Source: Geitlerinema sp. PCC 9228 (GTDB lineage Bacteria; Cyanobacteriota; Cyanobacteriia; Cyanobacteriales; PCC-9228). Taken from it: DNA of 64,000 bases. Positions 39,340 to 49,472 of the stretch are shown one piece after another. A model generated the notes under the pieces. It saw only the letters and a program-made list of their open reading frames with translations, made no database searches and was not told the origin of the DNA. The position numbers and the translations under genes were made by a program. The DNA is taken from positions 1 through 64,000 of the forward strand of contig NZ_LNDC01000098.1 of the NCBI RefSeq assembly GCF_001870905.1, given 5' to 3'. Every line of letters starts with the position of its first letter. The first letter of the stretch is position 1.

Positions 39340-41415
39340 CTATTCGCTCCCTTTGTACTTAGTAATAATGGGTTCGGCAACGCTACGAGGAACTTCTCCA
39401 TAACTGTCAAATTCCATGGAAAACAGACCTCGTCCTTGGGTGTTGGAGCGAATATCGGTGGCGTACCCAAACATTTCCGCCAGGGGCACTTTCGCGTTGA
39501 TTTTGGCCACCCCTTCTTCGGTATTCATGCCTTCTACTTGACCGCGACGGGAGTTCAAATCTCCAATTACATCGCCGAGAAAGTCTTCCGGTACTTCCAC
39601 GTTGACTTGCATGACTGGTTCCAGCAAGACGGGTTCTGCTTTCATGGCACCGTCTTTCATGGCCATGGAACCAGCAATTTTGAAGGCCATTTCCGAAGAG
39701 TCTACTTCGTGGAAAGAACCATCCACCAAGGTGACTTTCACGTCGATCATGGGGAACCCAGCCAGAATACCCGATTCACAGGTTTCTTTCATTCCTTCTT
39801 CTACGGAAGGAATGTATTCCTTGGGAATGACACCACCGACAATTTTGGAAACAAACTCAAACCCGGTGCCTTTTTCCGCTGGTTCGATTTCCGCAATTAC
39901 GTGACCGTACTGCCCTTTACCGCCGCTTTGACGGATGAATTTGCCTTCGGTGCGTATGGGTTTGCGGATGGTTTCCCGGTAAGCAACCTGGGGAGCGCCT
40001 ACGTTGGCTTCTACCTTAAACTCCCGCAGCATCCGGTCCACCAGCACCTCTAGGTGCAATTCGCCCATGCCGGCAATCACGGTTTGGTTGGTTTCCGGAT
40101 CGGTGGAGACGCGGAAGGTGGGGTCTTCTTCCGAGAGCGCTTGCAGGGCTTTGGCCATTTTGTCCATGTCCTGCTTGGTTTTGGGTTCCACCGCTACCGA
40201 GATCACGGGTTCGGGAATGAACATGGACTCCAGCACGATGGGTGCTTTTTCGTCGCTAATAGTATCCCCGGTGGTGGTTTCCTTCATGCCGACTACAGCG
40301 CCCAGTTCGCCGGCACGCAGTTCTTCCACTTCGATCCGCTCGTCGGCTTTGAGCACGATCAGGCGGGAAACCCGTTCTTTTTTGCCTTTGGTGGCGTTGT
40401 ACACGTAAGTGCCTTTTTGCAGGACTCCCGAGTAAACCCGCAGAAAGGTGAGGCGTCCGTAGGGATCGGCTTGGACTTTGAAGGCCAATGCTGCCAAGGG
40501 CTCTTCGTCGTCGGCGTGGCGTTCGGCCATTTCGCCGTCGGGGAGGTACCCTTGAATGGCTGGTACCTGGGTGGGGGCGGGTAGGTAATCTACTACAGCA
40601 TCGAGCAGAAGCTGGACGCCGCGGTTTTTAAACGCCGAACCGCACAGAACGGGAACGATGCTGCCGTCAATGGTTCCCTGGCGCAGGGCCTGTTGGATTT
40701 CTTCTTGGGTGAATTCTTCCCCTTCTAGGTATTTTTCGGTGAGGGCGTCGTCGGTTTCCGCGACTGCTTCGATCATTTTGGCGCGGTATTCCTCGGCCAG
40801 CTCCCGCATGTGGTCGGGAATTTCTTCATCCAACATGTTGGTGCCCAAGTCGTTGGTGTAGATGCGGGCGCGCATGGTTACTAGGTCGATGACGCCGCTG
40901 AATTCGTTTTCCGCACCAATGGGCAGTTGGATGGGAACGGCGTTGGCACGCAAGCGATCGCAAATCTGCTCGTAGACTTTGTAGAAGTTGGCACCGGTAC
41001 GGTCCATTTTGTTGATAAAGGCCATGCGCGGTACCTGGTAGCGATCGGCTTGACGCCAAACGGTTTCCGATTGGGGTTGGACGCCGCCTACCGAACAGAA
41101 TACGGCAATGACCCCGTCGAGCACACGCATGGACCGTTCCACTTCGATGGTAAAGTCCACGTGACCGGGGGTGTCGATAATGTTAATCTGGTGGTCTCTC
41201 CAGAAGCTGCTGATAGCGGCGGCTGTAATGGTAATACCCCGCTCTCGCTCCTGAGACATCCAGTCAGTTACCGTGTTGCCATCGTGGACTTCCCCAATTT
41301 TGTGAACGATCCCAGAATAGAATAGGATCCGTTCGGTGGTGGTGGTTTTGCCGGCATCTATGTGAGCTGCAATACCTATATTGCGGACTCTTTCGAGCGG
41401 GATACTCCGTGCCAC
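39340..41415 (-). CDS. fusA: elongation factor G
   Basis: 691 residues. It has the P-loop [19 protein letters not shown], switch [23 protein letters not shown], and [10 protein letters not shown]. Domain IV carries [20 protein letters not shown]. It catalyses ribosomal translocation. It lies downstream of rpsG (312-base gap) and upstream of tuf. Confidence 0.98.
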   Translation of the reverse strand: MARSIPLERVRNIGIAAHIDAGKTTTTERILFYSGIVHKIGEVHDGNTVTDWMSQERERGITITAAAISSFWRDHQINIIDTPGHVDFTIEVERSMRVLDGVIAVFCSVGGVQPQSETVWRQADRYQVPRMAFINKMDRTGANFYKVYEQICDRLRANAVPIQLPIGAENEFSGVIDLVTMRARIYTNDLGTNMLDEEIPDHMRELAEEYRAKMIEAVAETDDALTEKYLEGEEFTQEEIQQALRQGTIDGSIVPVLCGSAFKNRGVQLLLDAVVDYLPAPTQVPAIQGYLPDGEMAERHADDEEPLAALAFKVQADPYGRLTFLRVYSGVLQKGTYVYNATKGKKERVSRLIVLKADERIEVEELRAGELGAVVGMKETTTGDTISDEKAPIVLESMFIPEPVISVAVEPKTKQDMDKMAKALQALSEEDPTFRVSTDPETNQTVIAGMGELHLEVLVDRMLREFKVEANVGAPQVAYRETIRKPIRTEGKFIRQSGGKGQYGHVIAEIEPAEKGTGFEFVSKIVGGVIPKEYIPSVEEGMKETCESGILAGFPMIDVKVTLVDGSFHEVDSSEMAFKIAGSMAMKDGAMKAEPVLLEPVMQVNVEVPEDFLGDVIGDLNSRRGQVEGMNTEEGVAKINAKVPLAEMFGYATDIRSNTQGRGLFSMEFDSYGEVPRSVAEPIITKYKGSE

Positions 41416-41727
41416 GACTACCTCCTTGCTTGTTGCTGCTGAATGTTACGGTTTGGCTATCCCAAACAGAACGCTGTGCGATCGCGCTGGAATTCGGGAT
41501 GTTTTAGGAGCAAGCACGCTCGCCAGTTGCATGGGAAAGGGGCTTGGCTTTTGGGAACGACCGGGCTGCGGCAGTAGTTCCCTAGCAAAACGGTTTCCCA
41601 CCAACGACTTGATGCTGTCCCTAAGGACAGCAACGAGCTGCTAATTCTTCCTAGTATTTTAATATTTCTTTGTACTTTTTTGGGGTAAAACCTATCCGCT
41701 GGCCAGAAAATCTCCCCCGTATCGCCC
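41416..41727. other. rpsG-fusA intergenic region
   Basis: 312 bp within the ribosomal cluster, with no recognisable element. The length suggests that it may hold an internal promoter for fusA. Confidence 0.4.
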
Positions 41728-42198
41728 CTAGTAGCGATAGTGGGCAAAGGCTTTGTTGGCTTCTGCCATGCGGTGAGTCTCCTCCCGCCGGCGAACGGCA
41801 CTTCCCGCTTCGTTAGCCGCATCCATTAACTCGGATGCTAGCTTGCCAGCCATGCTTTTTCCACCCCGTTGCCGGGAGAAACGCACGATCCAGCGCAAGG
41901 CTACGGTGGTTCCCCGTTCGGGGCGTACTTCCACGGGAACTTGATAGGTAGCTCCCCCGACACGCCGTGCTCTCACTTCTACCAACGGCGTGACATTCTT
42001 CACCGCTCTTTCAAATACCTCTAAAGGATCGCTACCAGTGCGTTCCTCTACGATCTTAAAAGCATTGTAAACAATTCTCAGCGCTAGGGATTTTTTTCCA
42101 TCCCGCATGACCCACAAAACCAGCATACTAACCAAACGGCTGTTGTATACTGGGTCTGGGTAAATCGGACGCTTTTGACTTCCACTACGACGAGACAT
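41728..42198 (-). CDS. rpsG: 30S ribosomal protein S7
   Basis: 156 residues, the usual length for bacterial S7. The segments [39 protein letters not shown] and [15 protein letters not shown] are conserved. It binds the 3' major domain of 16S rRNA and starts assembly of the 30S head. The second gene of the str cluster. Confidence 0.98.
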   Translation of the reverse strand: MSRRSGSQKRPIYPDPVYNSRLVSMLVLWVMRDGKKSLALRIVYNAFKIVEERTGSDPLEVFERAVKNVTPLVEVRARRVGGATYQVPVEVRPERGTTVALRWIVRFSRQRGGKSMAGKLASELMDAANEAGSAVRRREETHRMAEANKAFAHYRY

Positions 42199-42441
42199 AT
42201 TGAACCTTACTTACTATGCAAGCTAATAAAATTACAACGGACGACCGCTTTCCAAACGACCAACAAACAGCCATCTTAAACGGACAACGGGATGGCCCCG
42301 ATTTAAGTTTTGAAACTTTAACGTCTTTACAATAGGGAGGGAGGTTTCAGCTTGGCAAGCAGGGATATTCTTACGCCCCGCCTGGTTCCACCCAAACCAG
42401 TTGCTAGCATTCTTGCACGGATTCCGTACTTTCCGAATCAC

Positions 42442-42816
42442 CTATTTCTTAGGACGCTTGGCACCGTACTTGGAACGCCCCTGACGGCGGTCTTTCACGC
42501 CAGCTGCGTCTAAGGTACCGCGAACGATGTGGTAGCGGACCCCTGGCAAGTCCTTAACACGTCCGCCGCGAATCAACACCACGGAGTGTTCTTGCAGGTT
42601 GTGACCGATGCCTGGAATGTAGGCGGTTACTTCAAAACCAGAAGTCAAACGCACCCGGGCTACTTTGCGCAGAGCCGAGTTGGGTTTTTTCGGGGTGGTC
42701 GTATAAACGCGGGTACATACCCCCCGTCTTTGCGGACAGGATTTTAAAGCGGGAGATTTGGTTGGTTCTTTGAGCTTTTGACGCTCGTTGCGAATGAGTT
42801 GCTGAATGGTTGGCAT
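42442..42816 (-). CDS. rpsL: 30S ribosomal protein S12
   Basis: 124 residues. The motifs [34 protein letters not shown] and [20 protein letters not shown] are those of the decoding-centre protein S12. The Lys positions associated with streptomycin resistance are wild type ([12 protein letters not shown]). It is the first gene of the str cluster; the promoter is expected in 42817-42920. Confidence 0.98.
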   Translation of the reverse strand: MPTIQQLIRNERQKLKEPTKSPALKSCPQRRGVCTRVYTTTPKKPNSALRKVARVRLTSGFEVTAYIPGIGHNLQEHSVVLIRGGRVKDLPGVRYHIVRGTLDAAGVKDRRQGRSKYGAKRPKK

Positions 42817-42920
42817 GGGCGACGATTGGTTCTTTCTGCTTTCAAATCTTTACAGGTGGGCTGAGATAGTTGGTATTTGTTTGCAAACCTTACTATCCTA
42901 TACTGCTGATGCTATCGGTG

Positions 42921-43286
42921 TCAATCCTTGGTGGGCGAGCTTTCGCCTGCCTCTGCGGAAAACGAAATACCGCAACTACAGCTATGGGTGGCATTGGGAT
43001 TGTGAAAGCGAAAACCGCCTCCCATTAAATCTTCCGAATAGTCAACCACCGTGCCTTCCAAGTAACGTCTATCCTCATCTTTGATGGTAACTGGTAGATC
43101 GCCACATTCCAACAGGCAATCGTTAGGATGTACGGTTTCATCCAATTGAAGGGTGTAGTATAGATCGGCACATCCACCAGTTTGAACGCCGAGACGAAAT
43201 CGCAGGTGAGGATTTTGACGCTGTCCGAGCAGGCGTTGAATTTCGCGAGCGGCAGCAGGGCGAATGTGGATCGTACAACTAGACAT
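42921..43286 (-). CDS. HesB/IscA-family iron-sulfur assembly protein
   Basis: About 121 residues starting MSSCTIHIRP. The three conserved cysteines of the A-type carrier fold are C39 in TGGCADL and C103, C105 in HSCSCG. A-type carriers bind and deliver Fe-S clusters. The upstream in-frame ATG (43304) would add six residues with no ribosome site. It is co-oriented with and just upstream of rpsL. Confidence 0.88.
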   Translation of the reverse strand: MSSCTIHIRPAAAREIQRLLGQRQNPHLRFRLGVQTGGCADLYYTLQLDETVHPNDCLLECGDLPVTIKDEDRRYLEGTVVDYSEDLMGGGFRFHNPNATHSCSCGISFSAEAGESSPTKD

Positions 43287-43420
43287 TTGGCACCATTGCA
43301 TCAAGCTTGCGTCGTGCTTGTATTTCTTTATTGTACAGGCAAATGCTGCCGGAGATGCTTTTTCTGCTGCCCAAAAAAATGACCCGCAAAGCGCTAAACT
43401 GGAAACAAATTAGCTGCATT

Positions 43421-43655
43421 GGTCAGCACCCCCGGTTGAAGCACGGGGGGTTCCTGCCTCCAGCTTCAGGTAGCTACCAGCCCTTCGCCCTTTGAGGCTA
43501 CGTTTTTAGGGTCATGGTACCGACAAATACTTTTGGTGTTTGTCCCCCTGTCGCTAACGGTTATACAGCTCTACCAGGGGGAAGGCAGTGCCGTTAGCCT
43601 AACAAGCCCTAAAAACCTTGGCGAGGAAAACATTACCCGTTTGACGGAGATTTCC
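43421..43655 (+). ncRNA. HEARO / IscB omegaRNA
   Basis: The 235 bases before iscB form the HEARO architecture. A 5' hairpin CCCCCG (43429-43434) / CGGGGG (43444-43449) comes first. A long-range stem GTTTTTAGGG (43502-43511) pairs with CCCTAAAAAC (43607-43616). A stem CCCCCTG (43544-43550) / CAGGGGG (43575-43581) carries a loop sequence CTAACGG (43554-43560) that can form a pseudoknot with CCGTTAG (43591-43597). HEARO RNA is known to be the guide RNA of IscB nucleases. The guide should be the host sequence immediately 5' of the element. The exact 5' end is uncertain; an ATGA at 43379-43382 is one candidate for the insertion boundary. Confidence 0.85.
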
Positions 43656-44948
43656 ATGTCAAATTTGGTTTTTGTCTTCGACACCAACCAGCGGCCACTT
43701 GACCCAGTGCATCCGGGGAAAGCTCGGCGACTCCTCAGTACAGGGAATGCCGCCGTATTTCGCCGTTATCCGTTCACCATCATTCTCAAACCAGCCTGCC
43801 CAGAGGTCCCCATGCAAGAGCTGGAACTTCAACTCGATCCTGCTGCTAAGGTTACAGGAATGGCGGTTGTACAGGGCACGAAGGTAATCTTCGGGGCGGA
43901 GCTTGAGCACCGACCTCAGCAAATCAAGGATGCGCTGCTTTCCCGTGGTCAATTACGACGAAGCCGGCGAAATCGCAAGACCCGCTATCGCCAAGCTCGA
44001 TTTCTGAATTGGACTCGTCCAAAAGGTTGGCTCTCCCCTAGCCTACAACATCGGGTAGATACCACGATGACATGGGCTAACCGCTTTCGCAGGCTGGCCC
44101 CAATTGCCCGCATAACTCAAGAGCTAGTAAGGTTCGACCTGCAACTCATGCACAACCCTGAGAGATCGGGTGTTGAATATCAGCAGGGGGAACTGCAAGA
44201 TGATGAAGTCAGGGAATATTCATTGGAAAAATGGAATCGGAAATGTGCTTACTGCGGGGCTAAAAATGTAGCGCTTGAAGTTGAGCATATTCAGCCCCAG
44301 TCTAAAGGGAGAACCGACCGGGTTTCCAACCTGACGATGGCTTGCCACTCATGCAATCAATCCAAAAGCAATGGGGACATTCGAGACTTTTTATCAGGCA
44401 ACCCTGACGTATGGAACCGTATTCTTGAGCAGGCCAAATCACCGCTCAAAGATGCGGCTGCTGTTAACTCGACTCGATGGGCGTTGTTCAATGCCCTGAA
44501 ACAAACAGGCTTGCTGGTGGCGACAGGCACGGGGGGACAAACCAAGTTTCATCGGACGCGATTAGACCTACCCAAAACCTACTGGCTAGATGCTGCCAGT
44601 GTCGGGAAAATCGATTCACTTCAAGTCCTGACCACAAAACCGTTGCTAATTGCAGCCAAAGGACATGGGACTCGACAGATGTGCGGGACGGATAAATATG
44701 GGTTTCCTACTCGTGACTGCTCACGGGTGCAAATTCATCAAGGATTTCGCACTGGCGATATCGTTACTGCCATTGTCACCAAAGGCAAGAAAATTGGGTC
44801 TTATGTTGGGCGAGTTCTCGCTCGCGCATCCGGCAGCTTTGATATTACGACTCAATTGGGTCGGGTGTGGTGGAATGAGCCACAGGTATTGCCAACCAAT
44901 TTACCAAAGGGATGGTTATGCTTATGCGTTCGCTCATACTATAGGTGA
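43656..44948 (+). CDS. iscB: IscB RNA-guided HNH/RuvC endonuclease
   Basis: 430 residues with all IscB parts. The PLMP domain opens the protein (VFVFDTNQRPLDPVHPGKAR). RuvC-I is LQLDPAAKVTGMAV (Asp61). The arginine-rich bridge helix contains RGQLRRSRRNRKTRYRQARF. RuvC-II is ITQELVRFDLQ. The HNH domain has CAYCGAKN, VEHIQPQSKGRTDRVSN and ACHSCN. RuvC-III is KGHGTRQMCGTDKYGFPT. The catalytic residues appear intact, so it may cut DNA specified by the upstream omegaRNA. I chose ATG 43656 because the 41 codons before it are the omegaRNA. No TnpA transposase is adjacent. Hairpins after the stop (for example CGCTAAAGCG near 44981) may mark the right end. Confidence 0.92.
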   Translation: MSNLVFVFDTNQRPLDPVHPGKARRLLSTGNAAVFRRYPFTIILKPACPEVPMQELELQLDPAAKVTGMAVVQGTKVIFGAELEHRPQQIKDALLSRGQLRRSRRNRKTRYRQARFLNWTRPKGWLSPSLQHRVDTTMTWANRFRRLAPIARITQELVRFDLQLMHNPERSGVEYQQGELQDDEVREYSLEKWNRKCAYCGAKNVALEVEHIQPQSKGRTDRVSNLTMACHSCNQSKSNGDIRDFLSGNPDVWNRILEQAKSPLKDAAAVNSTRWALFNALKQTGLLVATGTGGQTKFHRTRLDLPKTYWLDAASVGKIDSLQVLTTKPLLIAAKGHGTRQMCGTDKYGFPTRDCSRVQIHQGFRTGDIVTAIVTKGKKIGSYVGRVLARASGSFDITTQLGRVWWNEPQVLPTNLPKGWLCLCVRSYYR

Positions 44949-45168
44949 CTAAAGTCGCCGTTCGTTTTTCCTGCCGGCGCTAAAGCGACAGGGCTTCCAA
45001 ACGTATCGAGGATTTATGTGAAACTTTCCTGGTTAGGGAAGCATCTATCTTGGCAAAGCGTCGCGCCAAATCTGAAATCGCTGGTTTCTATTTCCCTGGT
45101 TCGTGCTCCCTCCCTCTTAAGTAACCCCTGAAAAACCCGATTGCCGTTTGTACGAGGATCGATCGAAT

Positions 45169-45813
45169 ATGCAAAAAGAAACCAAAGACCGCCTTTCTAG
45201 AGGATGGGTAGCTGGCGTTTCCGCACTTGTGTTGGCTGTGGGAGCTGGAACGACTTGGTTGGTGGCCAACCAGCGCACAGCCAATCCCCCCGCTCCGAGC
45301 GAAACGCCATCTTCCGTTCAAAATGGTGCCCCTTCTACCCAAGAGCCTACCCAAACTCCTACCGCGCCTGCCACTGAAGTGCGCGCCCAAGCTTTTTATT
45401 TACAAGATCGGGGAGGCAGCTTTGCTTTGGTACCGACGCCGGTGCAAGTGGCGTCAAAGGCCACACCGGAACAAGCTCTGGAACGAGCTTTCACGCGGTT
45501 GCTGGCATCGCCTTCCCAGTCGGCGGCAAGCAACTCTTTTTCTACGATTCCGGAGGCGACCCAACTGCGATCGCTGCGCGTGGCGGAAGATGGCATTTAT
45601 GTGGATCTGTCTGAGGAATTCATCCGCGGCGGCGGTAGTACCTCGATGATGGGGAGATTGGGGCAAGTAGTCTATACAGCGACTAGTTTCGACCCCCAGG
45701 CAAAGGTTTGGATTTCTGTAAGTGGCGAACCGCTGACCTTGTTGGGGGGAGAAGGGTTACAAGTACCGCAACCCATTACCAGGGAATCCTTCAAGCGGGA
45801 ATTTGCTCTATAA
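45169..45813 (+). CDS. GerMN-domain protein
   Basis: About 214 residues starting MQKETKDRLSRGW. One N-terminal transmembrane segment (about 15-33) is followed by a Pro/Thr-rich linker and then a GerMN domain (about 85-190). The domain contains FYLQDRGGSFALVPTPVQV, then LERAFTRLLASP, and GIYVDLSEEFIRGGGSTSMM. In other bacteria GerMN is a periplasmic domain of lipoproteins involved in spore or cell-wall processes. Here it is probably a periplasmic envelope protein of unknown role. A bidirectional terminator follows. Confidence 0.8.
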   Translation: MQKETKDRLSRGWVAGVSALVLAVGAGTTWLVANQRTANPPAPSETPSSVQNGAPSTQEPTQTPTAPATEVRAQAFYLQDRGGSFALVPTPVQVASKATPEQALERAFTRLLASPSQSAASNSFSTIPEATQLRSLRVAEDGIYVDLSEEFIRGGGSTSMMGRLGQVVYTATSFDPQAKVWISVSGEPLTLLGGEGLQVPQPITRESFKREFAL

Positions 45814-45865
45814 AAAAAAGTGAGAAGCTGCTTTCCCAATTTTCCTGGGAAGAACTTCTCACTTT
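45812..45865. terminator. bidirectional rho-independent terminator
   Basis: GTGAGAAG (45820-45827) pairs with CTTCTCAC (45855-45862), with TTCCCA/TGGGAA nested inside. A-tracts precede and T-tracts follow it. It lies between convergent gerMN-protein and arsR-family genes. Confidence 0.8.
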
Positions 45866-45891
45866 AGCCCAAGTAGCCAACTCCAGCGAGA

Positions 45892-46248
45892 TTATTGTTT
45901 CCCGGAAAGGCTAAAGGCCCGGAAACTCTGTGCTTGCTGTTCGATGCGGGCGGCTAAGCGATCGCACACTAGCGTGCATAGTTCAAACGTTAGGTCGTCC
46001 TCAACGCGGTAGTATGCCGCCGTTCCTTCGCTGCGACGGCTGAGAATGCCTGCTTGTAACATCACTTTGAGATGCTTCGATACGTTGGCTTGGCTGGTTT
46101 CGGTGGCTTCCACCAACTCTTGGACGCATTTCTCACCGTCGCGCAGCAAGTTCAGAATCTTCAAGCGCATGGGTTCGCTTAAAATACTGAAATATTCGGC
46201 GACATGTTGTAGAACTTCTTTAGGAAGGTTATTAGGCGTTGATGTCAT
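45892..46248 (-). CDS. ArsR/SmtB-family transcriptional regulator
   Basis: 118 residues. A winged helix-turn-helix is seen in MRLKILNLLRDGEKCVQELV and TSQANVSKHLKVMLQAGILS. Three cysteines (C41, C91, C95) could bind a metal or act as a thiol switch, but they do not form the classical ELCVCDL site. No regulated efflux gene is adjacent, so the target is unknown. It lies upstream of the accB gene on the same strand, 65 bases after accB. Confidence 0.82.
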   Translation of the reverse strand: MTSTPNNLPKEVLQHVAEYFSILSEPMRLKILNLLRDGEKCVQELVEATETSQANVSKHLKVMLQAGILSRRSEGTAAYYRVEDDLTFELCTLVCDRLAARIEQQAQSFRAFSLSGKQ

Positions 46249-46313
46249 CGTAATTTTCCTTTACAGAATTATAGGTTATGGTACCAGTATAACCATCCAT
46301 GACAATAGAGTAA

Positions 46314-46847
46314 TTAAACTCCTTCAGAATTGGGCTGAATTCTCATCAAAACTTGACCGTATTCCACCGGTTCTCCATCTTCCACCAAAACTTCTACCAC
46401 TTGACCGGCAACTTCCGCTTCAATTTCGTTCATTAACTTCATCGCTTCGATAATACATACAGTTTGCCCGACGCCAACCCGGTCGTTCATTTCCACGAAC
46501 GGTGCTTCTCCAGGAGCGGGTGCCCGGTAAAATGTACCTACCATGGGCGAGGTAACATCCACCAATTTTGGTTGGGGAGCGCTGGGAGGTTTTCCTCCCT
46601 CTGGAGCGCTCTCGCTAGATGCCGGCGCGGCGGCTGGGGGTGCTGCTGTACCAGCGGCGTTTGCTTCTGGCGGGGTGGTTTGGGGAAAACCAGCAACCAT
46701 AGACTCTCCTGCCCCGGCGCGATCGCCGAGGGGCCAATCTTTGCGCAAGGTTAACTCAAAATCGCCACTTTTCAGCGTTAATTCCGAGATATTGGTCTGG
46801 TTGAACGCCGTTAAGAGTTCCCGGAGGGTATTAACATCTAAATCCAC
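46314..46847 (-). CDS. accB: biotin carboxyl carrier protein of acetyl-CoA carboxylase
   Basis: 177 residues. The C-terminal biotinyl domain has the biotinylation motif EAMKLMNEIEA. The N-terminal domain (LRELLTAFNQTNISELTLKS) and an Ala/Pro linker complete the usual design. It is the carrier of acetyl-CoA carboxylase for fatty acid synthesis. It is downstream of efp on the same strand (189-base gap), an arrangement common in cyanobacteria. Confidence 0.95.
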   Translation of the reverse strand: MDLDVNTLRELLTAFNQTNISELTLKSGDFELTLRKDWPLGDRAGAGESMVAGFPQTTPPEANAAGTAAPPAAAPASSESAPEGGKPPSAPQPKLVDVTSPMVGTFYRAPAPGEAPFVEMNDRVGVGQTVCIIEAMKLMNEIEAEVAGQVVEVLVEDGEPVEYGQVLMRIQPNSEGV

Positions 46848-47036
46848 AGTTAACCGAATTCCATTAAGCTATCCTACAAGCAGTCAATTTCAAGAAACAA
46901 AAACGCTTCCAGATTCCAAGTGGAGTCTAGAAGCAGCCACAGTTGTTCAAACCATACAGGTCATAGCCGATGGTAGGGGAACGTTTGCAGCTATGCCCGT
47001 ACTGCCTATCTGCATAGCTGCCTATCCCCATCCTGC

Positions 47037-47594
47037 CTATTCGCGACCTATATACGTGTCATTACGGGTATCCACTTTAATGCGTTCTCCAACGGAGATA
47101 AACAAAGGAACCATCACCACGGCACCGGTTTCCAACGTAGCCGGTTTGCTGCCGCCGGTGGCTGTATCCCCCTTCACCCCAGGATCGGTCTCGGTCACTT
47201 CCAAGACGATGGAATTGGGTAACTCCACTTCCAAAATTTGGTTTTGCCAGCGGATGGCTGTTACCTCCATGCCTTCTTTCAAATACTTGGAACGTTCGCC
47301 AATTTGCTCGGCGGTCAGGGGGATTTCTTCATATTGTTCCATATCCATAAAGACGAACTGTTCTTTGTCTTTATAGGTATACTGCATGGGAACTTTTTCC
47401 AAAATTGCTTGGGGAACGGTTTCCCCAGCACGAAAAGTTCTTTCCACCACGTTACCAGTTTGTACGTTTTTCAGTTTCGTACGCACGAACGCGGAGCCTT
47501 TGCCAGGCTTAACGTGGAGAAATTCGACAACGCGCCATACAGCGCCTTCCAACTCAATGGTGACTCCGGTGCGAAAGTCGTTGGTGGAGATCAT
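47037..47594 (-). CDS. efp: elongation factor P
   Basis: 185 residues, with three OB-like domains. The tip loop [20 protein letters not shown] contains the residue that contacts the P-site peptidyl-tRNA. Later segments [20 protein letters not shown] and [20 protein letters not shown] are typical. It relieves stalling at polyproline. It is first in the efp-accB pair. Confidence 0.96.
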   Translation of the reverse strand: MISTNDFRTGVTIELEGAVWRVVEFLHVKPGKGSAFVRTKLKNVQTGNVVERTFRAGETVPQAILEKVPMQYTYKDKEQFVFMDMEQYEEIPLTAEQIGERSKYLKEGMEVTAIRWQNQILEVELPNSIVLEVTETDPGVKGDTATGGSKPATLETGAVVMVPLFISVGERIKVDTRNDTYIGRE

Positions 47595-47818
47595 GGCTGT
47601 TTATCTAGTTTCTATATTGATTTGGGCAAAGCAATCAGCACCTCATTGTACCTTTTACAGGGGAAAAATTTGCTTTGTCTAGAGGTTTTGCTACAGCGCT
47701 CGTATTGGGGAAAGCTCTCAAGGCTACCATGGCTGCGGCTGGCTTTTTTCATTGTGCCCTTCCCTGATTGTGGCAATATGAACAGGTAGCAGTTGTAACC
47801 AAAAGGATTCGGCACACT

Positions 47819-48994
47819 ATGTTTCTTTTCAATCGTTCTCGCACTCGCAACCCTGGATGGCAAAGGTGGCTGTTCAATGGTGTTTTGGTGGTATTGCTAG
47901 CTAGCCTCTCGGTCGGTCTTAGCGGTGCTTGGTGGGACTTTTTCAGCGGCAACAACGAGCGTCAAAGTAGCTTGCCCACCGGCGATCCGGTCACCAATGG
48001 GGAATCTCTGTTGCAATATTCCCTACCCATCGACAATCCTCCCGTACGCCAATTGCAACAAAGTTTGGAAGATATTGCTACCCAACTGAGGGCGCGCCGC
48101 CGTTGGGGGGCGATTCGTTCTGATGTGAAAGCGGCGGCTAGGGTTTTGCAACGCAAGGAAGATGAAATTCTAGCCAGTATTGCTCCAGAAAAGCAAGCGC
48201 AAGCGCAAAAAATCCTCGATGATATTCGAGCCGGTGTTGATGATTTCAAAGAAATTGCTGAGGTAAAAGATAAAGAAGCAGCTTGGATTCGCCGCGGCGA
48301 GTTAATTTCCCAGCTGGGCGATTTGGAAGAGTTAATGGTTGATGAATTTCCCTTTGAAGTTCCCGAAGAATATAGCGATCTGCCCCAGCTCCAAGGACGC
48401 GCTACCATTGAGATGGAAACCAATAAGGGGAATTTGACTTTGGTGGTTGATGGGTATAGCGCTCCCATTACTGCTGGGAATTTTGTGGATTTGGTGCAGC
48501 GGAATTTTTACGACGGATTGGAGTTTATTCGTTCCGAGCAGGATTACGTGTTGCAGGCTGGCGATCCACCTGGTCCTGAGGAAGGATTTGTCGATCCGGA
48601 AACGGGAACCGAACGTACCATTCCTTTAGAGATTAAGCCCAAATCGGAAAAAGAACCAATTTATGGGTTTACGTTTGAAGAGTTAGGTTTGTACAAAACG
48701 CAACCGGAATTGCCGTTTTCTGCTTATGGAACGGTGGCGATGGCACGCCCGGAGGAGAATAACAATGGCGGTTCTTCGCAGTTTTTCTTTTTTCTGTTTG
48801 AACCGGATTTAACGCCGGCTGGTGCCAATTTGCTTGATGGTCGGTATGCGGTTTTTGGATATGTTATTGATGGCAAAGATGTTTTGGAAACCTTGCAAGC
48901 AGGGGATAAAATTATGTCGGCACAGGTAACTAAAGGATTGGAAAATTTGGTGGTGCCGCAGGAAGAAACAGAAACGGAAACGGAAGCGGCGTAG
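47819..48994 (+). CDS. lumenal cyclophilin-type peptidyl-prolyl isomerase (TLP40/Cyp38-like)
   Basis: 391 residues starting MFLFNRSRTRN. A signal or anchor segment (about 18-35) is followed by a helical bundle (about 60-180, RQLQQSLEDIATQLRARRRW onward) and a cyclophilin-like domain from about 195. This order is that of plant Cyp38/TLP40, which acts in the thylakoid lumen in photosystem II assembly and may have weak isomerase activity. The chosen ATG removes 17 atypical residues from an upstream frame. The 3' end is Glu/Thr-rich. Confidence 0.88.
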   Translation: MFLFNRSRTRNPGWQRWLFNGVLVVLLASLSVGLSGAWWDFFSGNNERQSSLPTGDPVTNGESLLQYSLPIDNPPVRQLQQSLEDIATQLRARRRWGAIRSDVKAAARVLQRKEDEILASIAPEKQAQAQKILDDIRAGVDDFKEIAEVKDKEAAWIRRGELISQLGDLEELMVDEFPFEVPEEYSDLPQLQGRATIEMETNKGNLTLVVDGYSAPITAGNFVDLVQRNFYDGLEFIRSEQDYVLQAGDPPGPEEGFVDPETGTERTIPLEIKPKSEKEPIYGFTFEELGLYKTQPELPFSAYGTVAMARPEENNNGGSSQFFFFLFEPDLTPAGANLLDGRYAVFGYVIDGKDVLETLQAGDKIMSAQVTKGLENLVVPQEETETETEAA

Positions 48995-49120
48995 TTGGCG
49001 ATCGCGCAATTGGTTGAAACATGGTGGACGGGTAAGCATTCAGCTACCACGGTCGTGCTGGTATGCTTACCGCCCTTTTCTAGGCAGAAAACAATCCACG
49101 AGAGGGCAGCGGGAATATTT

Positions 49121-49405
49121 ATGGTCTATAATTTTTTATTGTTGCTGGTTTTGGGCAGTATTTTTGGCGTTGTGGTTTTGAGTTCCCTACGCAGGCAACA
49201 AGTTAGAAAACGTTTGGAAGATGCGTTTTATGAAATTTTAGAGCGCCACAATGGAAAAATTACGCTTATCCAACTGACCGCCAAAGCCCGGGTAGAACCG
49301 GAGGTTGCCAGCCAGTTTTTAGAACGTCAAGCTCAAATATTTTCTGCCCGGTTGGATGTGGATGAAAACGGTACAATGATTTATTATTTCCCCCAAATTC
49401 AGTAA
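49121..49405 (+). CDS. hypothetical membrane-anchored small protein
   Basis: 94 residues starting MVYNFLLLLVLGSIFGVVVL, a single transmembrane helix, followed by a soluble domain (LEDAFYEILERHNGKITLIQ and later ARVEPEVASQFL) with a winged-helix-like helix pattern. No family is recognised. The ATG at 49121 fits the membrane segment; the reading frame extends upstream but without a credible start. It lies between the cyclophilin gene and thiL on the same strand. Confidence 0.6.
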   Translation: MVYNFLLLLVLGSIFGVVVLSSLRRQQVRKRLEDAFYEILERHNGKITLIQLTAKARVEPEVASQFLERQAQIFSARLDVDENGTMIYYFPQIQ

Positions 49406-49472
49406 TATCAAATATTGCTATTGGCCTTTTTACGTCGTTTAAAAAATATTCTTTCACTCACCAGAAAAATAT

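Noticed and set aside
43533-43655. A 41-residue N-terminal extension of IscB
   Set aside because: These bases are the paired omegaRNA, and IscB proteins start at the PLMP domain encoded from 43656.
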